Notes: a model not told the origin generated them from the sequence alone. Positions 1 through 9,334 are shown, counted from the stretch's first letter. The stretch: 64,000 nt of DNA from Arthrobacter sp. C2 (GCA_024207135.1 CP042428.1:1-64000), one strand, 5' to 3'. Made by a program: numbers and translations.

Positions 1-120
1 GGGGCTGAACACGCCGCCGGAAGACTGCAGCTTGCGCGTGGCACCGCCCAATTCGACGCTGATTGTGCGCCGCTTCTCTGGAGTGGAAGGCTGGGCGCTG
101 AAATAGTGTTCCGGGCTCAT
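1..120 (-). CDS. class I SAM-dependent methyltransferase, N-terminal fragment
   Basis: This is the first 40 codons of a gene that runs off the left edge of the window. The peptide begins MSPEHYFSAQPSTPEKRR and continues to GGVFSP, which resembles the N-terminus of the small-domain (RsmC-like) methyltransferases found next to hflX in Arthrobacter-type genomes. The SAM-binding motifs lie outside the window, so the assignment rests on the N-terminus and on the neighbouring hflX-dinG-lexA block. It is transcribed away from hflX. Confidence 0.5.
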   Translation of the reverse strand, partial: MSPEHYFSAQPSTPEKRRTISVELGGATRKLQSSGGVFSP

Positions 121-574
121 GTTTGCAGGTTAACCGGCCACGGGTGACAAACCCAAACCCAAGGCACCAAACGCGTCCCGGAATGGGTGTGAGATGCCTC
201 AAGGTGCATCCGGCCACAAAGTGATAGAGTTTTCCCTATGACTTACTTGTAAGACGCGACCGAACACAATTCAGTCCCCGCATCCTTCCCCGGGCCCAGG
301 CTCGATCATGGGAAGTCGACCAGCCCGGACCGTTCGGCGGAGCGCCCGAAAGTCATTTCACGACATCCAGCCCAAGAAAACACGCCTCGTTTTCGTCGCG
401 GCCCCGGGAACCCACCCAAGTCGCACCGGATGAACCATGGCCGCAGGTGCCCCGCAGCAACACCGGAACCACCACCCCCCACCACAGCAACCCGGGAACC
501 GCGCCTCGCGCAGCGGCCCGGTCCCAGCATCCAAGGCAAACCGTTGGCACACGGTGCCCGTCCAAGGAGCCACC
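121..574. other. non-coding stretch upstream of hflX
   Basis: About 450 bases lie between the divergent methyltransferase and the earliest well-supported hflX start. Long open frames exist on both strands but are low-complexity Pro/Arg/His-rich translations typical of GC-rich shadow frames. I see no hairpin terminator, RNA gene or clear -35/-10 pair. The stretch near 220-255 is locally AT-richer and is the most likely promoter area. Confidence 0.4.
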
Positions 575-679
575 ATGCATACGTCAAACAATCGCCACAC
601 CCAAGAGAACCAATCCACGCACGAAGGCGCTTCTGTCGGTGCGGGGCACTATTCTGGAATACAGCAAGCAAAGGGGAAC

Positions 680-2251
680 ATGACCAATCCACAGCCTTCC
701 GGCCCGCAGGACAGCGACATGGACGAGGCCCAGCTCCAAGCCGCCATCGAACGCATCCTTGCCAGCGACGCCGCCACAGCCAGCAAGAGCACGCACTTCG
801 GTGCCCCGGAGGACGAGAACATCCTCGCCGGACGCGCCCAGGCACTGAGCAAGCACACCGGCGAGCACACTTCGTTCGACGGCGACCAGGAAGAACTCGA
901 CGCACGCCGCGGCCTGCGCCGGGCGGCAAGCCTGTCCACCGAGCTCGAGGACGTCACCGAGGTCGAAAACCGGCAGCTGCGCCTTGAACGCGTGGTCCTG
1001 GCCGGCATCTGGAACGAAGGCACCGCGGAGGACGCGGAGAATTCCCTGCGGGAGCTGGCCGCCCTGGCCGAGACCGCGGGCTCCGAGGTGCTCGACGGCA
1101 TGGTCCAGCGCCGCGCAAAACCCGACGCCGCCACCTACCTCGGTTCGGGCAAGGCCGTGGAGCTGCGTGAAATCGTCGCGGCAACCGGGGCGGACACCGT
1201 CATCATCGACTCCGAACTCGCGCCCTCCCAGCGACGCGCCCTCGAGGACGTCGTCAAGGTCAAGGTCATCGACCGCACCGCGCTGATCCTGGACATCTTC
1301 GCGCAGCACGCCAAGAGCCACGAGGGCCGCGCCCAGGTGGAACTGGCCCAGCTCGAATACCTGCTGCCGCGCCTGCGCGGCTGGGGCGAATCGATGTCCC
1401 GCCAGGCCGGTGGCCGGGTCGGCACCGCCGGCGGCGGCATCGGCTCCCGCGGCCCCGGCGAAACCAAGATCGAATTGGACCGCCGCCGCATTCGCGACCG
1501 CATGGCCAAGCTCCGCAAGGAAATCAAGGGGATGCTCCCGGCCCGCGAGGCCAAGCGCGCCAACCGCAAGCGCAACGCCGTGCCCTCGGTGGCCATCGCC
1601 GGCTACACCAACGCCGGGAAGTCCTCGCTACTCAACCGGCTCACCCATGCCGGCGTGCTGGTCGAAAACGCACTGTTCGCGACGCTGGATCCCACGGTCC
1701 GCCAGGCCGAAACCAGCGACGGACTGACCTACACGCTGGTGGACACCGTCGGCTTCGTGAAGTCGCTGCCCACCCAGCTGGTCGAGGCCTTCCGCTCCAC
1801 GCTGGAGGAAGTGGCCGACGCCAACCTGATCCTGCACGTGGTTGACGCCGCGCACCCGGATCCCGAAGGGCAGATCCAGGCGGTGCGCGAGGTGTTCAAC
1901 GATGTGGACGCGCGCGGCATCCCGGAGATCATCGTGCTGAACAAGGCGGATGTGGCAGACCCGTTCGTGGTCGAACGCCTGCGCCAGCGCGAACCGAACC
2001 ACGTCATCGTCTCGGCACGCACCGGCGAGGGCATCGATGAACTGCTCGCAAAAATCAGCGCGGCAATTCCCCGCCCCGATGTCCAACTAGAATTGATGAT
2101 TCCCTATGATCGAGGCGACGTGGTCAACAAGCTCCACGGCGCCGAGGCCGAGATCCTGGCCGTCGAACACACCGAAACGGGAACCCGCATGATGGTCAAG
2201 GTCCGCGAAAGCATGGCCGCAGAAGTGGAGCAATTTAGTATTCATGGCTGA
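680..2251 (+). CDS. hflX: ribosome-associated GTPase HflX
   Basis: HflX is a translational GTPase-family protein that binds the 50S subunit and splits stalled ribosomes. The 523-residue product has the glycine-rich HflX domain (GGRVGTAGGGIGSRGPGETK spans its basic loop) and then a G domain: G1 GYTNAGKS near residue 308, G3 DTVGF near 355, G4 NKAD near 421 and G5 SAR near 445. The start at 680 follows an AAGGGGAA Shine-Dalgarno and fits the relatives I remember. An in-frame ATG at 575, five bases after a perfect AAGGAG, would give 558 residues and cannot be excluded. The helicase gene overlaps its end by 8 bases, suggesting translational coupling. Confidence 0.93.
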   Translation: MTNPQPSGPQDSDMDEAQLQAAIERILASDAATASKSTHFGAPEDENILAGRAQALSKHTGEHTSFDGDQEELDARRGLRRAASLSTELEDVTEVENRQLRLERVVLAGIWNEGTAEDAENSLRELAALAETAGSEVLDGMVQRRAKPDAATYLGSGKAVELREIVAATGADTVIIDSELAPSQRRALEDVVKVKVIDRTALILDIFAQHAKSHEGRAQVELAQLEYLLPRLRGWGESMSRQAGGRVGTAGGGIGSRGPGETKIELDRRRIRDRMAKLRKEIKGMLPAREAKRANRKRNAVPSVAIAGYTNAGKSSLLNRLTHAGVLVENALFATLDPTVRQAETSDGLTYTLVDTVGFVKSLPTQLVEAFRSTLEEVADANLILHVVDAAHPDPEGQIQAVREVFNDVDARGIPEIIVLNKADVADPFVVERLRQREPNHVIVSARTGEGIDELLAKISAAIPRPDVQLELMIPYDRGDVVNKLHGAEAEILAVEHTETGTRMMVKVRESMAAEVEQFSIHG

Positions 2252-4250
2252 GGAATCAGATGTCATCGCCCTATTGGACGCTGCGGTGTCCACGATGGGC
2301 GGACAAAACCGGCCGGGCCAACATGAAATGACCCGCCAGGTCGTGCGGGCCATGGAAACCGGCGAGCACCTGCTGGTGCAGGCGGGAACCGGCACCGGCA
2401 AATCCATGGCCTACCTGGTCCCCGCGCTGGCCCATGCACTGGATTCGGAAAAGCCGGTGGTGATTTCCACCGCAACCCTGGCGCTCCAGGCCCAGATCGT
2501 CGGCCGGGACGTCCCGCGCCTGCTGTCCTCGCTGAAGGACAAGCTGCCGCGCGAGATGGACGTGGCGCTGGTCAAGGGACGCTCCAACTACGTGTGCCAG
2601 TACAAGCTCGGCGGCGGCTACCCGGATGACGACGAGGGCGCCCTGTTCTCGATGGATTCCGGCACCCCCGCACTGGGCGGTTCCGCGGACGGGCCCGGCT
2701 CCGTGCTGGGCAAGGAAGTGGTGCGGCTGCGGCAGTGGGCCGAGCAGACCGACACCGGGGACCGCGACGACCTGGCCCCGGGCGTCAGCGACAAGGCCTG
2801 GCGACAGGTCTCGGTCAGCGCGATGGACTGCCTGGGATCCCAAAAATGCCCCATGGCCTCCGAATGCTTCAGCGAACTGGCCCGCGCCCGCGCGGCCACC
2901 GCGGATGTCGTGATCACCAACCACGCGATGCTGGCCGTCTCGGCGTTCGAGGGACTGGCCGTGCTGCCGGACTTCGACACCGTCATCATCGACGAGGCCC
3001 ACGAGCTGCAGGACCGCGTGACCTCCTCGGTGACCCGGCCCCTGTCGGTGGCCATGGTCCAGACCGCTGCCTCGGCGGCGCGCAAGCACTGCTCGGTGAG
3101 CGTGGATTCGCTGAACCAGGGGGCCAAGGCGCTGCAGCGCGCCCTGGAGGGCGTCCCCACCGGGCTGATGGCCCGCGGATTGAACGAGGACCAGCAGGCG
3201 GCGATCAACCAGATCGCCGAGGCCGCACGCGTGGTCCTGTCCGATTCAAAGCCCGAGGCCAACGCCCCCGCCGACGGCGGGCGCCAGATGGCCCGCTCGC
3301 AGGTCATGTACCTGGTGGAGCAGTGCAGCAAGATGCTTGAAATGACTGAGGAGCGCGAGGTCATCTGGGCCTCGCGTCCCGGGCACTTCAGCCCGGGGGA
3401 GGGCTACGTCCAACCCGACGAGTCAAGCCAGCCGACCCTGAACGTCGCCCCGCTCTCGGTCGCGGGCAAGCTGCGCGAGGGGCTCTTCGACGGGCGCACG
3501 GTGATCCTCACCAGTGCAACCCTGGCCATCGGGGCGGCCTTCGAGCCCGTGGCGGGCACCCTGGGCCTCGTGGGCGAGGGGGCGCCGACCTGGAACGGCG
3601 TGGACGTGGGAAGCCCCTTCGACTATCCCAAGCAAGGCATCCTGTACGTCGCCAAGCACCTGCCCAAGCCCGGGCGCCAGATGTCCCAGGAAACCCTGTC
3701 CGAGATCGAGGACCTGATCAAGGCCTCCGGCGGTGGGGCGCTGGCGCTGTTCACCTCGCGCCGTGCCGCGGAAGAAGCGGCAGAGATCCTGCGGGCACGC
3801 CTGGACATCCCGATCCTGTGTCAGGGCGAGTCCAGCATGAAGGCCCTGGTGGACCAGTTTTCCGCCGAACCCGACACCTGCCTCTTTGGCACGATGACGC
3901 TCTGGCAGGGCGTGGATGTGCCGGGCAACGCCTGCCGGCTGGTCATCATCGACAAGATCCCGTTCCCGCGGCCCGACGACCCGCTGTCCTCGGCCCGCAG
4001 CCGCGACGTGGCCAAGCACGGCGGCAACGGCTTCATGGCCGTGGCCGCGAGCCACGCCGCGGTGCGGCTCGCGCAGGGCGCCGGTCGACTGATCCGTTCG
4101 GTCAACGACAAGGGCGTGGTGGCCGTGCTGGATTCGCGCCTGGCCACCGAGCGCTACGGCACGTTCCTGCGTGCCTCGCTGCCGCCCCTGTGGGCCACGC
4201 CCGACAAGGCGACGGTGATTTCCGCACTCGAGCGCCTGAGCGAAGGCTAG
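2244..4250 (+). CDS. dinG: ATP-dependent DNA helicase, DinG/XPD-like iron-sulfur family
   Basis: This is a 5'-3' superfamily 2 helicase of the DinG/YoaA type, expected to unwind damaged or structured DNA. The 668-residue product has Walker A GTGTGKS near residue 48, a DEAH box near 250 and a helicase C-terminal half with GAGRLIRS. Four cysteines in the Fe-S position (one near 118, then CLGSQKCPMASEC near 196-208) fit the cluster of this family. It overlaps the end of hflX and converges on lexA. I see no SOS box in front of it, so any link to DNA damage comes from family knowledge and position. Confidence 0.88.
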   Translation: MAEESDVIALLDAAVSTMGGQNRPGQHEMTRQVVRAMETGEHLLVQAGTGTGKSMAYLVPALAHALDSEKPVVISTATLALQAQIVGRDVPRLLSSLKDKLPREMDVALVKGRSNYVCQYKLGGGYPDDDEGALFSMDSGTPALGGSADGPGSVLGKEVVRLRQWAEQTDTGDRDDLAPGVSDKAWRQVSVSAMDCLGSQKCPMASECFSELARARAATADVVITNHAMLAVSAFEGLAVLPDFDTVIIDEAHELQDRVTSSVTRPLSVAMVQTAASAARKHCSVSVDSLNQGAKALQRALEGVPTGLMARGLNEDQQAAINQIAEAARVVLSDSKPEANAPADGGRQMARSQVMYLVEQCSKMLEMTEEREVIWASRPGHFSPGEGYVQPDESSQPTLNVAPLSVAGKLREGLFDGRTVILTSATLAIGAAFEPVAGTLGLVGEGAPTWNGVDVGSPFDYPKQGILYVAKHLPKPGRQMSQETLSEIEDLIKASGGGALALFTSRRAAEEAAEILRARLDIPILCQGESSMKALVDQFSAEPDTCLFGTMTLWQGVDVPGNACRLVIIDKIPFPRPDDPLSSARSRDVAKHGGNGFMAVAASHAAVRLAQGAGRLIRSVNDKGVVAVLDSRLATERYGTFLRASLPPLWATPDKATVISALERLSEG

Positions 4251-4276
4251 GACGTCCTGTCCCGTGGGTTCACGGG

Positions 4277-4318
4277 AAACACGTGAGGACCGGTCATATG
4301 ACCGGTCCTCACGTGTTT
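4277..4318. terminator. perfect 42-bp palindrome, bidirectional terminator
   Basis: Bases 4277-4318 form an uninterrupted palindrome with 21-bp arms, running from AAAC to GTTT and centred on CAT/ATG. It sits between the convergent helicase gene and lexA. As RNA from either strand it folds into a very stable hairpin flanked by A/T ends, so a terminator serving both genes is the simplest reading. Confidence 0.8.
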
Positions 4319-4342
4319 GCGGGGGATGAATGTTGGTGCGGC

Positions 4343-5062
4343 CTAGACCGAACGCATGACCGATACGACCTTGCCCATGACGGTTGCGGCGTCACCGAGG
4401 ATGGGTTCGTAGCGGGAGTTCTGCGGCAGCAGCCAGGTGTGCCCGTCACGCTGCCGGAAGGTCTTCACCGTGGCTTCGTCCTCGAGCAGTGCCGCGACGA
4501 TGTCGCCGTTGTTTGCGGTCTGCTGGCGTCGCACGACCACCCAGTCGCCGTCGCAAATGGCGGCGTCGATCATCGAGTCTCCGCTGACCTTCAGCATGAA
4601 GAGCTCGCCGTGTCCCACCAGTTGGCGCGGCAGGGCGAAGACGTCCTCGACCGCCTGGTCGGCCAGGATAGGTCCGCCGGCGGCAATGCGCCCCACCAGG
4701 GGAACCATGGCGGTGTCCGCGGAGGTGGTCAGCTCCGAGACGCTCATCCCGTTGGCTGCCCTCAGATCCGACTGGCCCTCCACCACTTCGAGCTTGCTCT
4801 CGCTCTTGAGCTGCAGGGGAAGCAGGATCTCCATGGCCCGCGGACGGCGCGGGTCGCGGCGGATGTAGCCGAGCTTCTCGAGCTGGCTCAGCTGGTGGGT
4901 CACGCTTGAGAGGCTGGCCAATCCCACGGCGTCCCCGATTTCCCGCATCGATGGCGGGTAGCCATTGGTGCTCACGGAGCGCTGGATGGTCTCAAGAACC
5001 TTCTTCTGACGGATGGTCAGGCTCTTCGCGTCGCGTCGAGGGGTTCGTTGTTCGGTCGTCAT
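4343..5062 (-). CDS. lexA: SOS repressor LexA
   Basis: LexA represses DNA-damage genes and cleaves itself when RecA is activated. The 239-residue product has an N-terminal winged HTH ([20 protein letters not shown]) and an S24 peptidase domain. The cleavage site is Ala128-Gly129 within RIAAGGP, and the catalytic pair is Ser153 (GDSMI) and Lys200 (EATVKTF). The ATG at 5062 gives the usual N-terminus [18 protein letters not shown] at 5137 in the same frame would add 25 residues and has no better support. The gene is divergent from a LysM gene across an SOS box, so it is probably autoregulated. Confidence 0.95.
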   Translation of the reverse strand: MTTEQRTPRRDAKSLTIRQKKVLETIQRSVSTNGYPPSMREIGDAVGLASLSSVTHQLSQLEKLGYIRRDPRRPRAMEILLPLQLKSESKLEVVEGQSDLRAANGMSVSELTTSADTAMVPLVGRIAAGGPILADQAVEDVFALPRQLVGHGELFMLKVSGDSMIDAAICDGDWVVVRRQQTANNGDIVAALLEDEATVKTFRQRDGHTWLLPQNSRYEPILGDAATVMGKVVSVMRSV

Positions 5063-5249
5063 TGTCAATGCCTCATCCCGATCGTCGCCGGTTGCCCGCG
5101 CGTGCCGCAAATTGTCGGTGGGAACTGATGTAGTCAATACATCGCTCCACTACCCCCATCTTAGTAGACAAAGACACTACTTTCAAAGATTTGTTCGAAC
5201 AGATCTGGACACGTGTCGTCCAAAGGTGCTAGAAATAAGATGCGCACTA

Positions 5250-5264
5250 CGAACACACGTTCGA
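5250..5264. promoter_or_regulatory. LexA-binding SOS box
   Basis: CGAACACACGTTCGA contains GAAC-N4-GTTC and matches the actinobacterial/Bacillus-type LexA operator. It lies between the divergent lexA and LysM genes. CGTTCGAA (about 5271-5278), CTGTTCGAA (about 5288-5296) and GTTCGAAC (about 5193-5200) are further half-site-like sequences that may be weaker contacts. Confidence 0.85.
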
Positions 5265-5346
5265 AAGATGCGTTCGAATAACCGTCATCTGTTCGAATGG
5301 GCCACCGGGTCCGTACGGCAAATGAATACAGAGGAAAGGCAACGAC

Positions 5347-5748
5347 ATGGCAAACACTGCTTTCTCGGCCCCGCTCCACCTTGTAACGTCCGACTACACC
5401 CCGGCACCGCAATCCGCACTGGCCTCGCGGCCCGAGCTGGCGCCACTGCGGCTCACTCGCCGCGGAAAATTCGTGCTGATTGCACTGCCCATCTTCCTGG
5501 TCAGCGCGGCGGTGCTCATGCTCCTGGGCCTGTTCCAGTCCCCGGCCAATGCCTCGGTCGACACCCCGCTGGGCGTCGAAGCGGTCACCGTCACCGTCAT
5601 CGAGGGCGACACGTTGTGGGGGATCGCCAGGGAGTTCGCCCCGCAGCTCGAGCCCCGCGAAGCCGTTCGGCAGATCGGCGACCTGAACAACCTCAACAGC
5701 TCCGTGCTGCATCCCGGGGCGGAAATTTTCGTCCCCACCGGAAGCTAG
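5347..5748 (+). CDS. membrane-anchored LysM protein, probable SOS cell-division inhibitor
   Basis: The 133-residue protein has a 40-residue cytoplasmic N-terminus, one membrane segment at about 41-63 and an extracytoplasmic LysM domain at about 81-131 (VTVIEGDTLWGIAREFAP), which binds peptidoglycan. No hydrolase domain is present. A LysM protein divergent from lexA across an SOS box matches the position of YneA in Bacillus and Rv2719c in Mycobacterium, which delay division during DNA damage. That role is inferred from gene order and architecture. An AGGAAAGG Shine-Dalgarno precedes the ATG. Confidence 0.8.
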   Translation: MANTAFSAPLHLVTSDYTPAPQSALASRPELAPLRLTRRGKFVLIALPIFLVSAAVLMLLGLFQSPANASVDTPLGVEAVTVTVIEGDTLWGIAREFAPQLEPREAVRQIGDLNNLNSSVLHPGAEIFVPTGS

Positions 5749-5853
5749 GGCCAGAGCCCTCCGGGCGCGCCGCTCGATGCCGCGCCCCACCATTGCTAAC
5801 CGTTTATTACCCCTGGCACCGGTGAAGATTCCAAGGTCACCGCGCCGCCGCCG

Positions 5854-5859
5854 TAGACT
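5854..5859 (+). promoter_or_regulatory. -10 element of hisC, leaderless arrangement
   Basis: TAGACT lies exactly six bases before the GTG of hisC and there is no Shine-Dalgarno. Transcription would begin at or within a base or two of the start codon. Confidence 0.55.
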
Positions 5860-5865
5860 TGAGCC

Positions 5866-6987
5866 GTGAATGAACGGCTAAATCGCCTGGCAAATCTGCC
5901 CCTGCGAGAGAATCTTCAAGGTCTTGAACCTTACGGCGCACCCCAAATCGACGTACCCATCCAGTTGAACGTCAACGAAAACACCCATCCGCTTCCCCCG
6001 GAAGTGCATCGCGCCATCGTCGAAGAAGTCTCAGCAGCAGCCATGGGACTGAACCGCTACCCGGACCGCGAGTTCACCGAATTGCGCGAACGTCTCGCCG
6101 CCTACCTGGGCCACGGCCTGGAAGCCGACAACGTTTGGGCAGCCAACGGCTCCAACGAGGTTCTCCAACAGGTCATGCAGGCCTTCGGCGGACCCGGGCG
6201 CACGGTGATGGGTTTCCCTCCCACCTACTCGATGTACCCGTTGCTGGCCTCCGGGACCGACACCGCCTACCTGGCCGGTGTCCGCTCGGCGGACTACGGG
6301 CTCTCGGCCATCGACGCCGCGGCACAGGTCCGTGAGGCGGCGCCGAACATTGTCTTGCTCTGCTCGCCGAACAACCCGACCGGCACCGCGCTGGGCCTGG
6401 ATGTCGTCGAAGCGGTCTACGAAGCCGGCGCGGCAAGCAACGCCATCGTGATCGTTGACGAGGCGTACGCGGAATTCGCCCACAACGGAACCCCGTCGGC
6501 GCTGTCCCTGCTGCCGGGACGCGAGCGGCTCATCGTTTCACGGACCATGTCCAAGGCGTTCGCCCTGGCCGGCGCCCGCCTGGGCTACCTGGCCGCGGCT
6601 CCGGAAGTCACCGACGCGATCCGCCTGGTCCGCCTGCCGTACCACCTTTCGGCAGTCACCCAGGCCACCGCCAATGCCGCGCTGAAGCACGTCGATGCCC
6701 TGCTGGCCAACGTTGAGGACATCAAGATCCAGCGTGACAGGATCGTCAACGAGCTCACCCGCATGGGCCTGCACCCTGCCTCCAGCGACTCCAACTTCGT
6801 GTTCTTCGGCGGGATCAAGGACACCAAGGCCATCTGGAACGGGCTGCTTGAGGCCGGGGTCATCATCCGCGACGTCGGGATTCCGGGCCACCTGCGGGTC
6901 ACCGCGGGCACCGAAGCGGAAACCACCGCGTTCCTTGTCCGCCTCGAGGAACTGCTCGATCAGGGTCCTCACACGCTCTCACGCTAA
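5866..6987 (+). CDS. hisC: histidinol-phosphate aminotransferase
   Basis: HisC is a PLP enzyme that transaminates imidazole-acetol phosphate to histidinol phosphate using glutamate. The 373-residue product has the fold-type I signatures: NVNENTHPLPP at the N-terminus, SPNNPTGT, and SRTMSKAFALAG with the PLP lysine at about residue 230. It is first in the hisC-hisB-hisH-priA group. The GTG start lies six bases after TAGACT and lacks a ribosome-binding site, so the mRNA is probably leaderless. hisD, normally just upstream, is not in this window. Confidence 0.95.
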   Translation: MNERLNRLANLPLRENLQGLEPYGAPQIDVPIQLNVNENTHPLPPEVHRAIVEEVSAAAMGLNRYPDREFTELRERLAAYLGHGLEADNVWAANGSNEVLQQVMQAFGGPGRTVMGFPPTYSMYPLLASGTDTAYLAGVRSADYGLSAIDAAAQVREAAPNIVLLCSPNNPTGTALGLDVVEAVYEAGAASNAIVIVDEAYAEFAHNGTPSALSLLPGRERLIVSRTMSKAFALAGARLGYLAAAPEVTDAIRLVRLPYHLSAVTQATANAALKHVDALLANVEDIKIQRDRIVNELTRMGLHPASSDSNFVFFGGIKDTKAIWNGLLEAGVIIRDVGIPGHLRVTAGTEAETTAFLVRLEELLDQGPHTLSR

Positions 6988-7011
6988 ACTTGGGGCAGGC
7001 GGCAATGGTGC

Positions 7012-7039
7012 CGGAGGACGGGCCTTGGCCCTTCCTCCG
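7012..7039 (+). other. intercistronic hairpin between hisC and hisB
   Basis: CGGAGGA and TCCTCCG (7012-7018/7033-7039) enclose GGGCC-TT-GGCCC, giving a nearly continuous 12-bp stem. There is no U-tract, so it is more likely an mRNA stability or processing element than a terminator. A TAAACT -10-like hexamer overlaps the hisC stop codon at 6985-6990 just upstream. Confidence 0.5.
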
Positions 7040-7102
7040 ATCATGCATCGATGTCCCGCCGCCCCACATCCTCGTCTCACCGCCTGATCTAAAGGAATGT
7101 GC

Positions 7103-7723
7103 ATGTCTGCCGAAAAACTCACGGGTCGTCGCGCTCGCCTCGAACGCATCACCAGCGAGTCCTCCGTCTTTGTCGAACTCGATCTGGACGGCACCGGCCG
7201 CTCCGAAATCAGCACCGGGGTACCGTTCTACGACCACATGCTGACGGCACTGTCGAAGCATTCGCTCATCGACCTGACCGTGCGGGCCACCGGAGACATC
7301 GAGATCGACGTGCACCACACCGTCGAGGACACCGCGATCACCATCGGCGAGGTGCTGCGCACCGCGCTGGGCAACAAGGCAGGCATCCGCCGCTTCGGCA
7401 CCGCCTACGCCCCGCTGGACGAGGCCCTGGCCCGCGCCGTGGTCGACATCTCCGGGCGCCCCTACCTGGTCCACGGCGGCGAGCCGGCCGGCCAGGAATA
7501 CCACCTGATCGGCGGGCACTTCACCGGGTCGATGACCCGCCACGTGTTCGAATCGCTGACCTTCCACGCACAGATCTGCGCCCACATCGAGGTGCTCTCG
7601 GGCCGCGACCCGCACCACATCGTCGAGGCCCAGTTCAAGGCCTTGGCCCGCGCCCTGCGCGAAGCCGTGGAAATCGACCCCCGCATCGGCGACGCCATCC
7701 CCTCCACCAAGGGCGCGCTGTAG
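7103..7723 (+). CDS. hisB: imidazoleglycerol-phosphate dehydratase
   Basis: HisB is a Mn-dependent enzyme that dehydrates imidazole-glycerol phosphate to imidazole-acetol phosphate. The 206-residue monofunctional protein shows the metal-binding repeats [23 protein letters not shown] and the later [10 protein letters not shown] and DPHHIVEA. The ATG at 7103, six bases after AAAGGA, gives [15 protein letters not shown]. An ATG at 7097 is in frame but overlaps the Shine-Dalgarno. hisH starts at the very next base after its stop codon. Confidence 0.95.
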   Translation: MSAEKLTGRRARLERITSESSVFVELDLDGTGRSEISTGVPFYDHMLTALSKHSLIDLTVRATGDIEIDVHHTVEDTAITIGEVLRTALGNKAGIRRFGTAYAPLDEALARAVVDISGRPYLVHGGEPAGQEYHLIGGHFTGSMTRHVFESLTFHAQICAHIEVLSGRDPHHIVEAQFKALARALREAVEIDPRIGDAIPSTKGAL

Positions 7724-8359
7724 ATGGCGGCCAAGACCGTCACCGTCCTGGACTACGGATCGGGCAACGTCCGCTCCGCCGTCCGGGCACTTGAGGCTGC
7801 CGGCGCGCAGGTCAAGCTCTCGGCCAAGCCCGAGGACATCCTCGAGGCCGACGGGCTGTTCGTTCCCGGCGTGGGCGCGTTTGCCGCGGTCATGCAGGCA
7901 CTCAAGGACGTCGGAGCGATCCGCTGGATCGGACGCCGGATCGCCGGCGGACGGCCGGTGCTCGGCGTCTGCGTCGGACACCAGGTCTTCTTCGACGAGG
8001 GCGTGGAACACGGGACCCGCACCCCGGGGCTGGGCGAATGGCCCGGCACCGTGGAGCTGCTCAAGGCCCCGGTCATCCCGCACATGGGCTGGAACACCGT
8101 CACCCCTCCGGCCGGCAGCAAGCTGTTCGCCGGGATCGAAAACGAGCGCTTCTACTTCGTGCACTCCTACGCGGTGCAGGAATGGAACTTCGAGGTCGCC
8201 CAGCCCAAGATGACCCCTCCGCAGGTCACCTGGGCCGAACACGGGGTCCCCTTCATCGCCGGCATCGAAAACGGGCCGCTGTGCGCCCTGCAGTTCCACC
8301 CGGAGAAATCCGGGGACGCCGGGGCAAGGTTGCTGCGCAACTGGTTGGAGACCCTGTAG
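7724..8359 (+). CDS. hisH: imidazole glycerol phosphate synthase, glutaminase subunit
   Basis: HisH releases ammonia from glutamine for HisF, the cyclase subunit (hisF is not in the window). The 211-residue class I glutamine amidotransferase has its nucleophile at about Cys83 in GVCVGHQ and the His/Glu pair in QFHPEKSG near the C-terminus. Its ATG directly abuts the hisB stop, so it is probably translated by coupling. Confidence 0.95.
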   Translation: MAAKTVTVLDYGSGNVRSAVRALEAAGAQVKLSAKPEDILEADGLFVPGVGAFAAVMQALKDVGAIRWIGRRIAGGRPVLGVCVGHQVFFDEGVEHGTRTPGLGEWPGTVELLKAPVIPHMGWNTVTPPAGSKLFAGIENERFYFVHSYAVQEWNFEVAQPKMTPPQVTWAEHGVPFIAGIENGPLCALQFHPEKSGDAGARLLRNWLETL

Positions 8360-8362
8360 TCC

Positions 8363-8521
8363 ATGCTCATCTGGTCAATCGTGCTCATGGGCGTCGCCGG
8401 CATCCTCGCCGGCGGAGCGCTCTCCCTGCGCCAGCAACGCGCCCACATCTCCTGGATCATCGCCGTCTGGGCACTGGCCGGGGTTTCGCTCTTCGCCGCC
8501 TACCGCCTCACCCTGCTTTAA
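8363..8521 (+). CDS. 52-residue two-helix membrane protein
   Basis: This small gene starts three bases after hisH ends. The product begins MLIWSIVLMGVAGILAGGAL, followed by a basic turn (SLRQQRAHI) and a second hydrophobic helix ending RLTLL. I recall similar short proteins in this gap in other Arthrobacter-like genomes, which supports it being real. Function is unknown. It lies within the his operon and would be co-transcribed. Confidence 0.7.
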   Translation: MLIWSIVLMGVAGILAGGALSLRQQRAHISWIIAVWALAGVSLFAAYRLTLL

Positions 8522-8590
8522 CCCACGGCCCACCCGCCGGCACCGCACCCCTGCCCCGGCACCGGCCGACACCCAACCTAAGGATCGATC

Positions 8591-9334
8591 ATGTCCGAGA
8601 ACCCAAACAACATCCTTGAGCTGCTGCCCGCCGTCGACGTGGTGAACGGCCAGGCCGTGCGCCTGGTCCAGGGCGAGGCCGGCTCCGAGACCAGCTACGG
8701 CGACCCGCTCGAAAACGCCCTGGCCTGGCAGGAAGCCGGCGCCGAATGGGTGCACCTGGTGGACCTGGATGCGGCCTTCGACCGCGGCGCCAACACCGAG
8801 CTGCTGGGCCGCATTGCCAGGGAGCTGACCATCAAGGTCGAGCTCTCCGGCGGAATCCGCGACGACGAATCCCTCGAGCGCGCCCTCGAATTCGGTGCCA
8901 CTCGCGTGAACCTGGGCACTGCGGCCCTGGAAAACCCGGAATGGACCGCCCGGGCCATCGCTCGCCACGGCGAGGCGATCGCCGTTGGCCTGGACGTGCG
9001 CGGCACCGTGCTGTCGGGCCGCGGCTGGACCAAGGAAGGCGGCGACATCTGGGAGGTGCTCGCCCGCCTCGAAGACGCCGGCTGCGCCCGCTACGTGGTC
9101 ACCGACGTCACCAAGGACGGAACGCTGCGCGGACCGAACGTGGAACTGCTGGCCGAGATGTGCAAGCGCACTTCCAAGCCGGTCATCGCCTCCGGCGGCA
9201 TCTCCAGCCTCGAGGACCTGCGCGTGCTGCGCGAACTGGTCCCGGCCGGCGTCGAGGGCGCCATCGTGGGCAAGGCCCTGTACGCTGGCAAGTTCACCAT
9301 GGCCGAGGCCCTGGACGTGGCGGGCCGCCGCTAG
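8591..9334 (+). CDS. priA: bifunctional HisA/TrpF isomerase PriA
   Basis: In Actinobacteria one (beta-alpha)8 isomerase catalyses both the ProFAR step of histidine synthesis and the PRA step of tryptophan synthesis. The 247-residue product has the catalytic aspartates in [10 protein letters not shown] (about residue 16) and TDVTKDGTL, and phosphate-binding loops ELSGGIRDD and [14 protein letters not shown] stands six bases before the ATG. A strong hairpin terminator follows, ending the his group. It is called PriA rather than HisA because no separate trpF is expected in this lineage, which is an inference. Confidence 0.92.
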   Translation: MSENPNNILELLPAVDVVNGQAVRLVQGEAGSETSYGDPLENALAWQEAGAEWVHLVDLDAAFDRGANTELLGRIARELTIKVELSGGIRDDESLERALEFGATRVNLGTAALENPEWTARAIARHGEAIAVGLDVRGTVLSGRGWTKEGGDIWEVLARLEDAGCARYVVTDVTKDGTLRGPNVELLAEMCKRTSKPVIASGGISSLEDLRVLRELVPAGVEGAIVGKALYAGKFTMAEALDVAGRR

